Positions 26,207 through 35,585 of a stretch of DNA of 64,000 nt are shown here, one piece after another. Both the position numbers and the translations under genes were made by a program. Location: positions 1 through 64,000 of the forward strand of contig BRLC01000017.1 of assembly GCA_024343425.1 (NCBI GenBank), written 5' to 3'. This DNA comes from Rhizobiaceae bacterium MnEN-MB40S. GTDB taxonomy: Bacteria > Pseudomonadota > Alphaproteobacteria > Rhizobiales > Rhizobiaceae. Below the pieces are notes generated by a model, which was not told the origin of the DNA, did not search any database, and saw only the letters and a program-made list of their open reading frames with translations. How positions within the stretch are numbered: position 1 is the first letter of the stretch; every line of letters starts with the position of its first letter.

Positions 26207-27212
26207 TCCGCGCCAGGCGCGACACGATCCGAAACATTTCATGGCGAACGGCGCCATATTGCAGAATCCCGAACAGCCCCGCAGGGTCGAGGTGCTGCAG
26301 GCCGGGGCCGAAGCCGCCGGTTGTGTGTTCGAGGCGCCTGACGATCACGGTCAGGGTCCGATCGCGGCCGTCCATTCGCCTGAATATCTGGTCTTTCTCA
26401 GGACGATCCACGAACGCTGGACACGGATCGAGGGCGCTTCCGATGAGGTGATTCCCAATGTGCATCCGGATAACCGAACCGCCAGCTATCCCCGCTCGGC
26501 GGTTGGGCAAGCCGGATACCACCAGGCAGACACGGCCTGCCCCATCTCCGCCGACACTTGGGCGTCGGCCTACTGGTCGGCGCAGACTGCTGTTTCCGGC
26601 GCGGCGGCGATCCTGAGGGGAGAACGCGCCGTCTACGCGCTGAGCCGTCCGCCCGGCCATCACGCCTTCGGCGATCTGGCGGGCGGCTTCTGCTTCCTCA
26701 ACAACAGCGCCATCGCCGCCCGCTATCTGGCCGGCAAGGGTCTGCGGCCAGCGATCCTCGACGTCGACGTTCATCACGGGAATGGAACCCAAGGCATTTT
26801 TTATCGGCACAGCGATGTCCTGACTGTTTCGATCCACGCCGATCCCGTTCGCTTCTATCCGTTCTTCTGGGGTCATGCCCACGAACGCGGCGAGGGCGAA
26901 GGTCTGGGTTGCAATCTCAACCTGCCGCTGCCGCGCGGCGCCGGCGACGGCGAGTACATCAGAACCCTGAAGACCGGGCTCGAACGGATTGCCGCATTCG
27001 GCGCTGACGTCATTGTTGTCGCGCTCGGCCTCGACGCATACGAAGATGACCCGCTCAAGGGGCTGGCGGTCACGACAGGAGGCTTTGGCGCGATCGGCGG
27101 CGCCATTGCTTCGTTCGGCGCGCCAGTGCTCTTCGTTCAGGAGGGCGGCTATCTCTGCGACGGATTGGGCGCCAATCTTGCGAGCGTCCTTGAAGGGTTC
27201 CAGGCAGCTTGA
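26190..27212 (+). CDS. Histone deacetylase-family amidohydrolase, probably acetylpolyamine amidohydrolase
   Basis: A 340-residue arginase-fold zinc amidohydrolase of the HDAC superfamily. The catalytic His pair is H157-H158 (RPPGHHAFGD). Zinc ligands are D193 and H195 (DVDVHHGNG), and the third Asp is in LGLDAYEDD. HADPVRFYPFFWGHAHERG resembles acetylpolyamine amidohydrolases such as AphA of Mycoplana. It is the last gene of the polyamine operon and overlaps the GNAT gene. It should remove acetyl groups from imported or internally acetylated polyamines in the cytoplasm. Confidence 0.9.
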   Translation: MKAIVDPRQARHDPKHFMANGAILQNPEQPRRVEVLQAGAEAAGCVFEAPDDHGQGPIAAVHSPEYLVFLRTIHERWTRIEGASDEVIPNVHPDNRTASYPRSAVGQAGYHQADTACPISADTWASAYWSAQTAVSGAAAILRGERAVYALSRPPGHHAFGDLAGGFCFLNNSAIAARYLAGKGLRPAILDVDVHHGNGTQGIFYRHSDVLTVSIHADPVRFYPFFWGHAHERGEGEGLGCNLNLPLPRGAGDGEYIRTLKTGLERIAAFGADVIVVALGLDAYEDDPLKGLAVTTGGFGAIGGAIASFGAPVLFVQEGGYLCDGLGANLASVLEGFQAA

Positions 27213-27356
27213 GAGGGACGCTACAAGCGGATGCAGGCTGAAAGCCCGACGTCAATGGCCAATGTTGCATAGTGGCGAGCAATCCTCTGCTTTCTGGACG
27301 GCGATGACATTTGTGGGTAGCTTGCGCGTGGGAGCGATACTCCGGGGGGAAACACG

Positions 27357-28262
27357 TTGCCTGCATCCGATTATCTGATCATTGACGAGCGTTTTGCGGG
27401 TCTCATCCACATCAACGCGGGTCCGGAAGTTCTCTGGGATGGTGGGCGCTGGACCGAAGGGCCAGCCTATTTTCCCGCCGGACGTTACGTCATCTGGTCT
27501 GACATTCCCAATGACCGGATTATGCGCTGGGACGAGATGAACGGCGCCGTGGCCGTGTTCGAACACCCCTGCCGAAACCAGAACGGACATGCAGTCGATA
27601 TCCAGGGCCGGATGATCGCCTGCGAACATCGCGGTCGCTGTATCAGCCGTTACGAGCACGATGGCAGCCGGAAGATCCTGGCCGACAGTTTTGACGGCAA
27701 GCCCCTCAACTCGCCCAATGACGTGATCGTCAAGTCGGACGGGTCGATCTGGTTCACAGATCCTTCCTATGGCGTCGACAGCGACTATGAGGGCGACGCC
27801 GCTCCAATGGAACAGGACGGTCGCCATGTCTACCGCATCGATCAGGCGGGCGGGATCACGCGCGTGATTTCGGACATGAAGCAGCCGAACGGTCTTGCCT
27901 TTTCTCCCGACGAGAGCCTGCTCTACGTCGCCGATACGGGCGGGACGCATTATCCGGACTGTGAACCGGTCATCAGGGTCTATCCGGTCACCAAGGATGG
28001 AAAATCGGTCGGCGCCGGATCGGAATTCGTGACCTGTAGCAAAGGCTTTTTCGACGGCTTCCGTGTCGATGCCAACGGCAATATCTGGTCGTCCGCCGGC
28101 GATGGCGTCCATTGCTTTTCGCCGGACGGCAAGTTGCTCGGAAAGATCCTGATCGATCAGGTCGTTTCGAATATCTGTTTCGGCGGCCCGAAGCGCAATC
28201 GCCTGTTCATCTGCGCGACGACGACCCTCCGCTCGGTCTATGTGAACGCTCGCGGAATGTAG
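27357..28262 (+). CDS. SMP-30/gluconolactonase-family protein
   Basis: A 301-residue beta-propeller of the SMP-30 family. Motifs are EGPAYFPAGRYVIWSDIPN (metal Glu), NSPNDVIVKSDGSIWFTDP, and QPNGLAFSPDESLLYVADTG with the central Asp region. The start is TTG 27357, preceded by GGGGGAAACACG. It lies 144 bases after the polyamine operon and faces the liv operon stop, so it may be a separate unit. It shares only family features with the lactonase at 1216 (ECP-type versus EGP-type opening). The lactone substrate is unknown. Confidence 0.85.
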   Translation: MPASDYLIIDERFAGLIHINAGPEVLWDGGRWTEGPAYFPAGRYVIWSDIPNDRIMRWDEMNGAVAVFEHPCRNQNGHAVDIQGRMIACEHRGRCISRYEHDGSRKILADSFDGKPLNSPNDVIVKSDGSIWFTDPSYGVDSDYEGDAAPMEQDGRHVYRIDQAGGITRVISDMKQPNGLAFSPDESLLYVADTGGTHYPDCEPVIRVYPVTKDGKSVGAGSEFVTCSKGFFDGFRVDANGNIWSSAGDGVHCFSPDGKLLGKILIDQVVSNICFGGPKRNRLFICATTTLRSVYVNARGM

Positions 28263-29027
28263 CTATTCCACGGTTCCCAGATAGGCGCTGACGACTGCCG
28301 GATCGTTCAGTACGTCTTCCGGCCCGCCGGAGGCAATCGTGCGACCGTAGTCGAGCACATGCAGCCGGTCGGCGAGGTCCGACACCATCTGCATGTCATG
28401 TTCGATCCAGATCATAGGCAGGCCGAGATCATGCTTGACGCGGAGCAGGAAGCGGGCGAGGTCCTCGCGTTCGTCGCGGTTGAGTCCGGCAGACGGTTCA
28501 TCGAGCAGCAGGAACTTCGGCTCCAGCGCGAGCGCCCGGGCGAAACCGGCGAGTTTCTGGATGCCGAAGGGCAGCCCGCCGACAGGCGCATGCCGGTAGC
28601 GCTCCAGTTCGACGAATTCGATGATGCGTTCGACGGCCTCGCGATGGGCGAGTTCCGCCCGGCGCACCGTGGGCAGGAACAGCGCCTCGGCGAACGGGTT
28701 CGTCTTGAACCGGGCGTGCCGGCCCGCAAGCAGATTGTCGACCACGCTCATGTCGCGGAACATCTCGCCGTGCTGGAAGGTTCGGGCGAGGCCTGCCCGG
28801 GCGATCGAGTGCGGTTTCAGGCCTATGAGATCGCGTCCGTCGAAGCGGATCGAACCGGCGCTCGGACGATAGATGCCGCTGATGCAGTTGAGCACGCTGG
28901 TCTTGCCGGCGCCGTTCGGGCCGATGAGGGCGAAGAGCTCGCCGGGAGCGACGCTGAATGACACGCCGTCCAGCACCTGCAGCCCGCCGAAGCGCAGGAC
29001 GAGACCGGAAACGTCGAGCTCAGCCAT
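28263..29027 (-). CDS. Liv-type ABC transporter ATP-binding protein (LivG-like)
   Basis: A 254-residue ATPase with Walker A GPNGAGKTS and Walker B FLLLDEPSAGL. The signature loop reads LPFGIQKLAGFARAL instead of LSGGQ, a form seen in LivG relatives tied to non-amino-acid substrates. ATG 29027 is selected because GGAGGTGGT precedes it directly; an upstream in-frame ATG at 29060 would extend into livF. It overlaps the livF end by eight bases. Last gene of a six-gene operon that starts with the acyl-CoA ligase at 34894. Confidence 0.9.
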   Translation of the reverse strand: MAELDVSGLVLRFGGLQVLDGVSFSVAPGELFALIGPNGAGKTSVLNCISGIYRPSAGSIRFDGRDLIGLKPHSIARAGLARTFQHGEMFRDMSVVDNLLAGRHARFKTNPFAEALFLPTVRRAELAHREAVERIIEFVELERYRHAPVGGLPFGIQKLAGFARALALEPKFLLLDEPSAGLNRDEREDLARFLLRVKHDLGLPMIWIEHDMQMVSDLADRLHVLDYGRTIASGGPEDVLNDPAVVSAYLGTVE

Positions 29028-29823
29028 ACCACCTCCGGCTTCTGCGGTATTGTTTGACATCGCGGTAGCTGCGCCGGTTGCCGCTGGCCTGGCCGAGATA
29101 GAATTCCTGGATGTCGGCGTGGCCCGTCAGCCTCTCGGCGTCGCCGTCTAGCACGATCCGGCCGTTCTCCAGCACATAGCCGTAGTCGGCGATCCTGAGC
29201 GCCACGCCGGCGCTCTGTTCGACCAGCAGGATGCTGATGGCGAGTTCGTCGCGGATGCTCACGAGGCTCTGCGTCAGGCTTTCGACGGCGACCGGCGCAA
29301 GGCCGAGCGAAAGTTCGTCGATCAGCAACAGGTCCGGCTCGCACATCAGTCCGGCTGCGATGGCCAGCATCTGCCGCTCGCCGCCCGAAAGCAGGCCGGC
29401 CTCGCGTTTTCGCAACTCCTTCAGCTTGGGAAAGAAGTGATACGCGGCGTCGTCCATGACGCGTGCGTCGCCGGATCGTCCGCGTCTGACGACGGCCTGA
29501 AGATTTTCGGCAACAGTGAGGTTGGGGAAGACCTTGTCGCGTTCGGGAACGAGCGAAAGTCCGCGCCGGGTGATCTCGTGCGGCGGCCGGTTTTCGAGCC
29601 GGTCGCCGCGAAAGCGGACGGCGCCCTCGGTCACGCGGGCGTCGTCGAGACCGAGAAATCCGGAAATTGCTCTTAGCGTCGTGGTCTTGCCGGCCCCGTT
29701 GGTGCCGAGCAGGGCGACGATCTGGCCTTCCTTCACCGCAAGCGTCACGCCCTGGATCGCGGTGATCGCCCTTTGGTAGACGACTTCCAGCTTGTCGACC
29801 TCCAGCAGCATCGTTCCGGTCAC
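29020..29823 (-). CDS. Liv-type ABC transporter ATP-binding protein (LivF-like)
   Basis: A 267-residue ATPase with Walker A GTNGAGKTT, signature LLSGGERQMLAIAAGL and Walker B LLIDELSLGL. The C-terminus is extended by a basic, aromatic tail (GNRRSYRDVKQYRRSRRWYG) seen in some LivF relatives. The GTG start at 29823 overlaps the livM stop (GTGA); ATG 29811 is the alternative. Pairs with LivG to power uptake through LivH/LivM. Confidence 0.9.
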   Translation of the reverse strand: MTGTMLLEVDKLEVVYQRAITAIQGVTLAVKEGQIVALLGTNGAGKTTTLRAISGFLGLDDARVTEGAVRFRGDRLENRPPHEITRRGLSLVPERDKVFPNLTVAENLQAVVRRGRSGDARVMDDAAYHFFPKLKELRKREAGLLSGGERQMLAIAAGLMCEPDLLLIDELSLGLAPVAVESLTQSLVSIRDELAISILLVEQSAGVALRIADYGYVLENGRIVLDGDAERLTGHADIQEFYLGQASGNRRSYRDVKQYRRSRRWYG

Positions 29824-30899
29824 GAGGAGCCTCCGAGCGCCTTGTGCTTGAAAGGCCAGAGAAGGAAGTAGTTGCGGACCCTGCGCCAGATCCCGACGAG
29901 CCCTTGCGGTTCGAACACCAGAAACAGGATCATGACGAAGCCGAAAGCGGCGTAGTTCACCGCAAACACCGAGCCGGCCAGCCGGTCGGCGCCGGGCAGG
30001 GCGCTCATCAGACCCTCGATCAGATAGGGAAACAACGTCACGAAGACGGCGCCGAGGAGGGCGCCGAGGAGATTGCCCATGCCGCCGATGATAATCATCG
30101 CCACGTACTGGATGGTCAGATAGAGCGAGAACGCCTCGATCGAGACGAAGCCGCGATAATAGGCGAAAAGCGCGCCGGCGACGGACGTCATCGCCGAGGA
30201 GATGACGAATGCGAGAAGCTTGTAGCGCGCCATGTCGATGCCGAGCGCCTCGGCGACTGTCTCGTTTGAATGGATTGCACGCCAGGCGCGCCCGGAGCGC
30301 GAGCGCATCAGGTTAATCGAGACGAGAAGCGCAATCCCCGCAGCCGCCGCCAGCACGAAATACCAGATGCGGGGCGAATAGATCTCGAAGCCGAAGACAA
30401 CGGGCGGATCGACGAGGATTCCTGTGGAATAACCGCGGCGGGTTTCGTACTCGCCGCCGAGATAGACGACGACGAAGTGCAGCGCCAGCGTCGAGACGGC
30501 GAGATAGAGGCCGCGCAGCCTGAGCGAGGGCAGGCCGAAGACGATGCCGAGCACCGCGCCGGTTACGGCGGACGCCGGGATCGTGATCCAGAATGGCGCA
30601 GCCGTTTCCTTGTAGAGAATTCCGGCGGTAAAGGCGCCTGCCGCCAGCAGGCCGGCATGGCCGAGGCTGATCTGGCCGGCGATGCCGGTCAAAAGCATCA
30701 GCGCCAGCGCGCCGATCGACGCCAGGAAGACCTGTGTCGCAAGGTCCACGTAGAAAGGCGAGGCCACAAAGGGAAAGCCGATCAGGAAGACCGCGAAGAC
30801 AAGGGTCATCGCCTTCGCGAACCGGGTCTCGATCAGGCGGAATTCATCGGCGTAGCTGCGGCGGAAATGGCCGCTGGCGGACGGCAGCGGCTTAGACAC
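29820..30899 (-). CDS. Liv-type ABC transporter permease (LivM-like)
   Basis: A 359-residue permease with about nine hydrophobic segments. Family features are GIAGQISLGHAGLLAAGAF near residues 70-90, the GRAWRAIHSNETVAEALGID coupling stretch, and IGGMGNLLGALLGAVFV. The start is GTG 30899, inside the last codons of livH (eight-base overlap). It forms the translocation pore together with LivH. Confidence 0.9.
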   Translation of the reverse strand: MSKPLPSASGHFRRSYADEFRLIETRFAKAMTLVFAVFLIGFPFVASPFYVDLATQVFLASIGALALMLLTGIAGQISLGHAGLLAAGAFTAGILYKETAAPFWITIPASAVTGAVLGIVFGLPSLRLRGLYLAVSTLALHFVVVYLGGEYETRRGYSTGILVDPPVVFGFEIYSPRIWYFVLAAAAGIALLVSINLMRSRSGRAWRAIHSNETVAEALGIDMARYKLLAFVISSAMTSVAGALFAYYRGFVSIEAFSLYLTIQYVAMIIIGGMGNLLGALLGAVFVTLFPYLIEGLMSALPGADRLAGSVFAVNYAAFGFVMILFLVFEPQGLVGIWRRVRNYFLLWPFKHKALGGSS

Positions 30900-31764
30900 G
30901 GTCGAGTTCCTCCCGGGTGCCGAACAATCCCCACGGCCGGATCACCAGCATCACGATGAGGACGATGAATGGCACGACGTCCGCAAGCAGCGGATCGATG
31001 AAGCGAATGACGCCGACTTCCGCTCCGGCGATGATGAGGGCGCCGATCAGCGCTCCGACGAGACTGTCGAGCCCGCCGACCAGGGCAGCTGGAAAAGCCT
31101 TCAGCCCTATCATCGTCATGGTGCTGTCGAGGCCGGAATCGAGCGCGATCAGCATGCCGGCGATGGCGCCGGTAAAGGTCGACAGACCCCAGGCGAGCGC
31201 GAAGACGGCGTGCAAGTTGATGCCGCGTTGGGCCGCGAGCAGCGGGTTCTGCCCCGCTGCGCGCATGCGGATGCCCCAGCGCCCGAACCGCAGGAAGAGA
31301 AACAGCGCGCCGTAGACGAGGACGGTGGCGACGATCAGCAGCCCGGAATAGAGCGAGATGCGGGCGTCGCCCGGCAGCACGATGACCGGATTGTCCCAGC
31401 CAAGCATGGCGCGCGGGTGCTGCTGCTGCGCCGACCAGAAGAGGACGATGAGACCGCGGATCAGAATCCCGAGCGCCACCGTCGTCAGGACGGCGGCGAG
31501 CACCGTCTCTCCGGTCATTCGACGCATGAGAAACAGATAGACCATGCCGCCGACCGCAAGGCTCATGACTGCGGCGAAGACGACGGCCATAAGGGGACTG
31601 GCGGCAAAAGCCGAAGCCGTCGCCACCAGCAGATAGGCGCCGAGCATCATCAGCTCGCCGTGGGCGAGATTGAGGACCCGGCTGACCCGGTAGATCAGCA
31701 CATAACCGCACGCGATCAGGGCGTAGATCGCCGCAAGCACCATGATATTGACTACGAATTGCAA
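30892..31764 (-). CDS. Liv-type ABC transporter permease (LivH-like)
   Basis: A 290-residue permease with about eight membrane segments. YRVSRVLNLAHGELMMLGAY is the typical LivH N-terminal motif, and FPAALVGGLDSLVGALIGAL the typical later one. It begins 30 bases after the binding-protein gene stops and overlaps livM by eight bases. Confidence 0.9.
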   Translation of the reverse strand: MQFVVNIMVLAAIYALIACGYVLIYRVSRVLNLAHGELMMLGAYLLVATASAFAASPLMAVVFAAVMSLAVGGMVYLFLMRRMTGETVLAAVLTTVALGILIRGLIVLFWSAQQQHPRAMLGWDNPVIVLPGDARISLYSGLLIVATVLVYGALFLFLRFGRWGIRMRAAGQNPLLAAQRGINLHAVFALAWGLSTFTGAIAGMLIALDSGLDSTMTMIGLKAFPAALVGGLDSLVGALIGALIIAGAEVGVIRFIDPLLADVVPFIVLIVMLVIRPWGLFGTREELDRV

Positions 31765-31794
31765 GCGATCTGCCCCGATTACTCTGTGCTGATC

Positions 31795-32958
31795 TTACTG
31801 GACGTCGAAGGGCGTCCAGTCCTGGACGGTTTCGATGCTTCCGCTGTCCGGGTTCCAGCGATAGACCCGGTAGTTCTGCTGTGTGCGGAAGTGGTTGTCG
31901 GCGGTCCATTCCAGCGGTCCGCCGCGCAGCCCCTGCATGTCGACGCTGATGTTCGACATGGCTTCGCGAACGGATTCGGCGGACGTCGGATCGCTTGCGG
32001 CCTTCAGGGCGGCTTCGATGACCACGCCGGCGATCCAGCCCTCGGTCATCTGGTTGGCGGGATAGCTGGAGCCTTCGGCCGCCGACGTAATGTCCGCCAT
32101 GACCGGAAGCCCTTCGGAAAACAGGGCGTTGGCGCCGACGACGAAGAATTCCGGATCCTTGACGCGTTCCAGTTCGCCTTCCGCTTCCAGATGCGCATAG
32201 GCGAGGTAATCGCCTTCCCAGCCGAGCCGGCGCAGCGCCTCGAAGGTCTTGATCTGCGCGACCCAGGGCGCCCAGGACCAGACCCATTCGGCGTCCGCAT
32301 TGTTGATGTTCGTTGCGAATGGCGTGTAGTCGGGCGTCGGCGGCGGCGTGATTTCCTTGGAGACAGGCGTCATGCCCATTTCCTTGCCGAGCTCCTCGGC
32401 GAAGTCGATCTCGCCGCGCGAGACCGGAATCGCCATGGCGTGGAGTCCCAGCTTCACATCGGCGCCCGACTTGCCTTCGATGAATCCGAGAGCGGCGCGG
32501 CTGTCATACTTGGCGCCGAAAGCCGTCGTGCAGAACAGGTTCGGGTCGGCCGGCGGAAAAACCTCAGCCGGGCAGACCGACGCTGCAAACAGCAGCGGGA
32601 CGCCGTTGCGCTTTGCCTCCGCGATCGTCGGCGCATAGGTCGACGACAGGCTGGAATTGATCATCATCGCCACATCGTCCTGGGTCAGGAACCGTTTGGC
32701 GTTGGCGGCGGCCTTGGACGGCTCGGCGCCGTCGTCCTGAATGAGCAACTCGATCGGCTTTCCGTCGACGCCGCCGGCGGCGTTGACCTTGTCGATATAA
32801 AGCCGAAGACCTTCAACCGCCGGCGCATAGGTGCCGGCGACCGGCCCGGTCAGCGCTCCCGTCAGACCAATCTTCACGCTTTCCTGGGCGTTTGCGGACG
32901 ACACGGCGAAACCCGCCGTCGCCAGTCCCAGAACGGCTATCCATTTCTTCATCATCAT
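31795..32958 (-). CDS. Liv-type ABC transporter substrate-binding protein
   Basis: A 387-residue periplasmic binding protein of the Leu/Ile/Val-binding superfamily (type I fold). The Sec signal peptide covers about residues 1-25 (MMMKKW, hydrophobic core, cleavage near ANA/QE). KIGLTGALTGPVAG and LLIQDDGAEPSKAAANAKRF are family landmarks. AAGGVDGKPIE also fits. Three consecutive ATGs (32958, 32955, 32952) follow AAAGGGAGGAAGC; the first is listed. Linkage to an acyl-CoA ligase and an aromatic O-demethylase suggests an aromatic or aryl acid ligand rather than an amino acid. Confidence 0.88.
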   Translation of the reverse strand: MMMKKWIAVLGLATAGFAVSSANAQESVKIGLTGALTGPVAGTYAPAVEGLRLYIDKVNAAGGVDGKPIELLIQDDGAEPSKAAANAKRFLTQDDVAMMINSSLSSTYAPTIAEAKRNGVPLLFAASVCPAEVFPPADPNLFCTTAFGAKYDSRAALGFIEGKSGADVKLGLHAMAIPVSRGEIDFAEELGKEMGMTPVSKEITPPPTPDYTPFATNINNADAEWVWSWAPWVAQIKTFEALRRLGWEGDYLAYAHLEAEGELERVKDPEFFVVGANALFSEGLPVMADITSAAEGSSYPANQMTEGWIAGVVIEAALKAASDPTSAESVREAMSNISVDMQGLRGGPLEWTADNHFRTQQNYRVYRWNPDSGSIETVQDWTPFDVQ

Positions 32959-33004
32959 GCTTCCTCCCTTTGTGTCGCGACCGGATATGGCCGCGATTGT
33001 CGTG

Positions 33005-34894
33005 CTACTCCCCGACAGCGGCCGCGACCATTCGCTCTTCCCTGTCGTCATACATCTCGTCGACAAGCGTCTTGAACCGCTCGTACATCTGCGTGCGCTT
33101 GACCTTGCGCGTCGGCGTCACGGGTTCGCCTTCCTCCTCCGGATCGAGAACCTTGGGCAGAATGCGGAACTGCTTGATCTGCTCGACGCGCGCGAGCTTT
33201 TCATTGCCGCGCGCGATCTCGCCTGCGATGAGGTCCCGCGTACGCGGATTTTCCGCGAGATTTGTAAAGCCCGAATAAGCGACGTCGTTGGCGCGCGCCC
33301 AGTCCGACGCCATGTCGAAATCGATCTCGACGAGCGCCGCCAGATACTTCCGTCCGTGACCGAAGACGATGATTTCGCTCAGATAGGGGCTCGCCCGCAT
33401 GACGTTTTCGACATAGGCCGGCGAAATCGTCTTGCCGCCGGAGGTCACCAGGAAATCGCGGGCCCGGTCGATCAGGCGCAGTGCGCCGTCTTCGAGCTTG
33501 CCGATGTCTCCGGTTTTCAGCCATCCGTCTTCAGTGAAACTTTCGCGCGTCGCCTCTTCGTTGTTCCAGTAGCCGTCGAAAAGGTCCGGGCTGGAGACCT
33601 GGATTTCGCCGTCATCGGCAAGCCGCGTTTCCCAGCCTACGGGAACTGTGCCTACCGTTCCCGGTCTGAAGAAGGGTCCTTTCTGGCCGGCGATGATGCC
33701 GCCGGCTGTCTCGGTCTGGCCGTACATCTCGACGACATTGACGCCGTATATTTGCCACAGCGTCGCCGTCTCCGCCGGCAGCGGCGCGCCGCCGGAAATC
33801 ACCAGCTCCAGCTTGTCGAAGCCGAGTTTGTTGAGGATTGGCCGAAAGACCGAGACCCACGCCAGGTTGAACGCGGCGGCGTCGGCGGCTGAATAATCGC
33901 CCTCCCACCGCGCCTCCGCGATCGGTCGGGCGCGGCGCATCGCAAATTCATAGGCGCTGCGTTTCAGGCCGGACGAGTTGGAAATGCCGACCAGGATCTG
34001 CGAGGCGAACTTCTGCAGATAGCGCGGCACGGAAAACAGTATCGTCGGCGCGACCTCGAAGATCGTCGTCGCAAGATCCTCGACATCTTCGCCATAATGC
34101 GGGACGAGCCTGGAACAAAGCGGCAGCGTCAGCGCGATATCGCGGCCAAGCACATGGCAGAGCGGCAGAAAGGCGACGGTCCGTTGTTCGCGCTCCCGCA
34201 GCATCGGATAGTGGTTGACGATATTGTAGGTCGCCGCCAGGTGCTTGCCGTGACTGACAACGGCGCCTTTTGGCGCGCCCGTCGTCCCGGACGTGTAGAC
34301 AATGAAGGCCGGGGCTTCGGGGTCCAGCTCTCCGGATTTCCTTTCAAGCCAGTCGATCCCCGCGCTTTCGGCGTGCACCAGGTTCCGCCAGGTCTTCAGC
34401 CGCGGATCGTCGTAGTCAAACAGGGCCGTGTCGTCGATGACCACGATATACTGCAGGTCCGGCAGCCTGTCCGCCACGGCGAGCAGCTTGTCGACATATT
34501 CCTGGTCTTCGGAAACGAAGACGGAGGCGCCGCCGTCGCGCATCTGATACTCGACCTCTTCCGTGGAGGCGGTCGGGTAGATGCCGTAGGTGATGCAGCC
34601 GATCGCCTGTGCGGCGAGGTCGGAGATCGCCCATTCCTCGCAAGGGTCGCCCATGATCGCGACCCTGTCTCCCTTGCGGAGGCCGAGCTTTTCGAACGCC
34701 GCCGCGCAACGCGCTACCGCGGCCGCATAGTCGGTCCATGAACGTTCGCGATAGACGCCGAGATGCTTGGCGCGAAAGGCCGCGCCGGAAGGGTCGCTCC
34801 GGGCGCGTTTGCACAACAGCGCCGGCGCCGTGGTTCGCCGCAATGTCTCGTAGCTATACGCAGACGCTTCCATCATCTCCCGGCGTCCAGCCAA
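33005..34894 (-). CDS. AMP-forming acyl-CoA ligase (long-chain/aryl acyl-CoA synthetase type)
   Basis: A 629-residue adenylate-forming ligase. The P-loop motif is YTSGTTGAPKGAVVSHG. VEMYGQTETAGG (A5 motif), GWLKTGDIGKLEDGAL (A7/A8) and VTPTRKVKR near the end (A10 Lys) follow in order. The start is listed as TTG 34894, with GGAGGAAC just before it; ATG 34876 is a good alternative. Proteins of this branch often sit beside Liv-type importers and TetR regulators and activate an imported carboxylic acid to its CoA ester. A candidate TetR operator lies at 34935, just upstream. Fatty, phenylpropanoid or benzoic acids are all possible. Confidence 0.87.
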   Translation of the reverse strand: MAGRREMMEASAYSYETLRRTTAPALLCKRARSDPSGAAFRAKHLGVYRERSWTDYAAAVARCAAAFEKLGLRKGDRVAIMGDPCEEWAISDLAAQAIGCITYGIYPTASTEEVEYQMRDGGASVFVSEDQEYVDKLLAVADRLPDLQYIVVIDDTALFDYDDPRLKTWRNLVHAESAGIDWLERKSGELDPEAPAFIVYTSGTTGAPKGAVVSHGKHLAATYNIVNHYPMLREREQRTVAFLPLCHVLGRDIALTLPLCSRLVPHYGEDVEDLATTIFEVAPTILFSVPRYLQKFASQILVGISNSSGLKRSAYEFAMRRARPIAEARWEGDYSAADAAAFNLAWVSVFRPILNKLGFDKLELVISGGAPLPAETATLWQIYGVNVVEMYGQTETAGGIIAGQKGPFFRPGTVGTVPVGWETRLADDGEIQVSSPDLFDGYWNNEEATRESFTEDGWLKTGDIGKLEDGALRLIDRARDFLVTSGGKTISPAYVENVMRASPYLSEIIVFGHGRKYLAALVEIDFDMASDWARANDVAYSGFTNLAENPRTRDLIAGEIARGNEKLARVEQIKQFRILPKVLDPEEEGEPVTPTRKVKRTQMYERFKTLVDEMYDDREERMVAAAVGE

Positions 34895-34934
34895 GTTCCT
34901 CCGAGTTTGTTCTATACCGCAGCCAGAGCCAAAA

Positions 34935-34952
34935 TTCTATAGCTCTATAAAA
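34935..34952. promoter_or_regulatory. Candidate TetR operator upstream of the ligase-liv operon
   Basis: TTCTATAGCTCTATAAAA lies between the TetR gene end and the ligase start. It is an imperfect palindrome TTCTAT-N6-ATAaAA and matches 14 of 18 positions of the palindrome at 35748 in front of the O-demethylase gene. It sits in a short AT-rich island that should hold the ligase promoter, so the ligase need not depend on TetR read-through. Confidence 0.6.
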
Positions 34953-34961
34953 TTTTTTTAC

Positions 34962-35585
34962 CTAGTCGGCGGCGACGTTTAGCGTGCCGTTCAGAGCCAG
35001 ATCGCCAAACAGTTCCGCAATCCGGTCGAGGGGCGCGGATTCCCGCTCGTACCAGGTCGAGACGGCGTTCATCATTCCGAGCAAGGCAAGCGTCGTCATC
35101 CGAGGATTGAGATCGTTGCGGAACTCGCCGTTGCGGATGCCCTCGCGGATGACCCGCTCGAAAATGGCTTCGAGCCGTCGCGACATGCGGCCGACCTTGC
35201 GGCGGCTTTCCATGGGCAGCCATTTGCGTTCGTTCAGGAAGGTTCGGGTGTAATCCGCGCGATGGTCCAGCGGCGCGATATGCGCTGCAAGGAGTTGGCA
35301 CAGGCGTTCCTGCGCCGGAAGTCCGTTGCGTACGATCTCTTCAGCCTTTTCAACAAATCCCGCCGCGCCAAGGGCGCACACCTCTTCAAGCGCCGTTTCC
35401 TTGGAATCGAAATAGTAGTAGAGGCTGGCCTGCCGCATGCCGAGCAGATCGGCGATGTCCTGCGTTGAAGCGCCATGGTAGCCGCGTTCTGCAAATACCC
35501 GCGCCGCGGCGTCGACAATTTCCCGGCGACGCTTTCTGACGTTCCGCTGCGGAGATTTTTCGGTCTGTTTCAATTGGCGGGCCAT
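34962..35585 (-). CDS. TetR-family transcriptional regulator
   Basis: A 207-residue TetR repressor. The N-terminal HTH (about residues 18-65) reads IVDAAARVFAERGYHG, then ASTQDIADLLGMRQASLYYYF and DSKETALEEV. The C-terminal ligand domain is typical of regulators of acyl-CoA or fatty/aromatic acid genes. It lies between the ligase-liv operon and the divergent demethylase-thioesterase genes, and near-identical palindromes stand on both sides. This suggests it represses both arms and is released by the substrate or its CoA ester. Confidence 0.9.
   Translation of the reverse strand: MARQLKQTEKSPQRNVRKRRREIVDAAARVFAERGYHGASTQDIADLLGMRQASLYYYFDSKETALEEVCALGAAGFVEKAEEIVRNGLPAQERLCQLLAAHIAPLDHRADYTRTFLNERKWLPMESRRKVGRMSRRLEAIFERVIREGIRNGEFRNDLNPRMTTLALLGMMNAVSTWYERESAPLDRIAELFGDLALNGTLNVAAD

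Noticed and set aside
31210..33075. Long open frame (621 codons) on the plus strand opposite livH and the binding-protein gene
   Set aside because: It is antisense to two clear Liv genes, is rich in Arg/Asp/His as expected for a shadow frame in GC-rich DNA, and shows no known domain.
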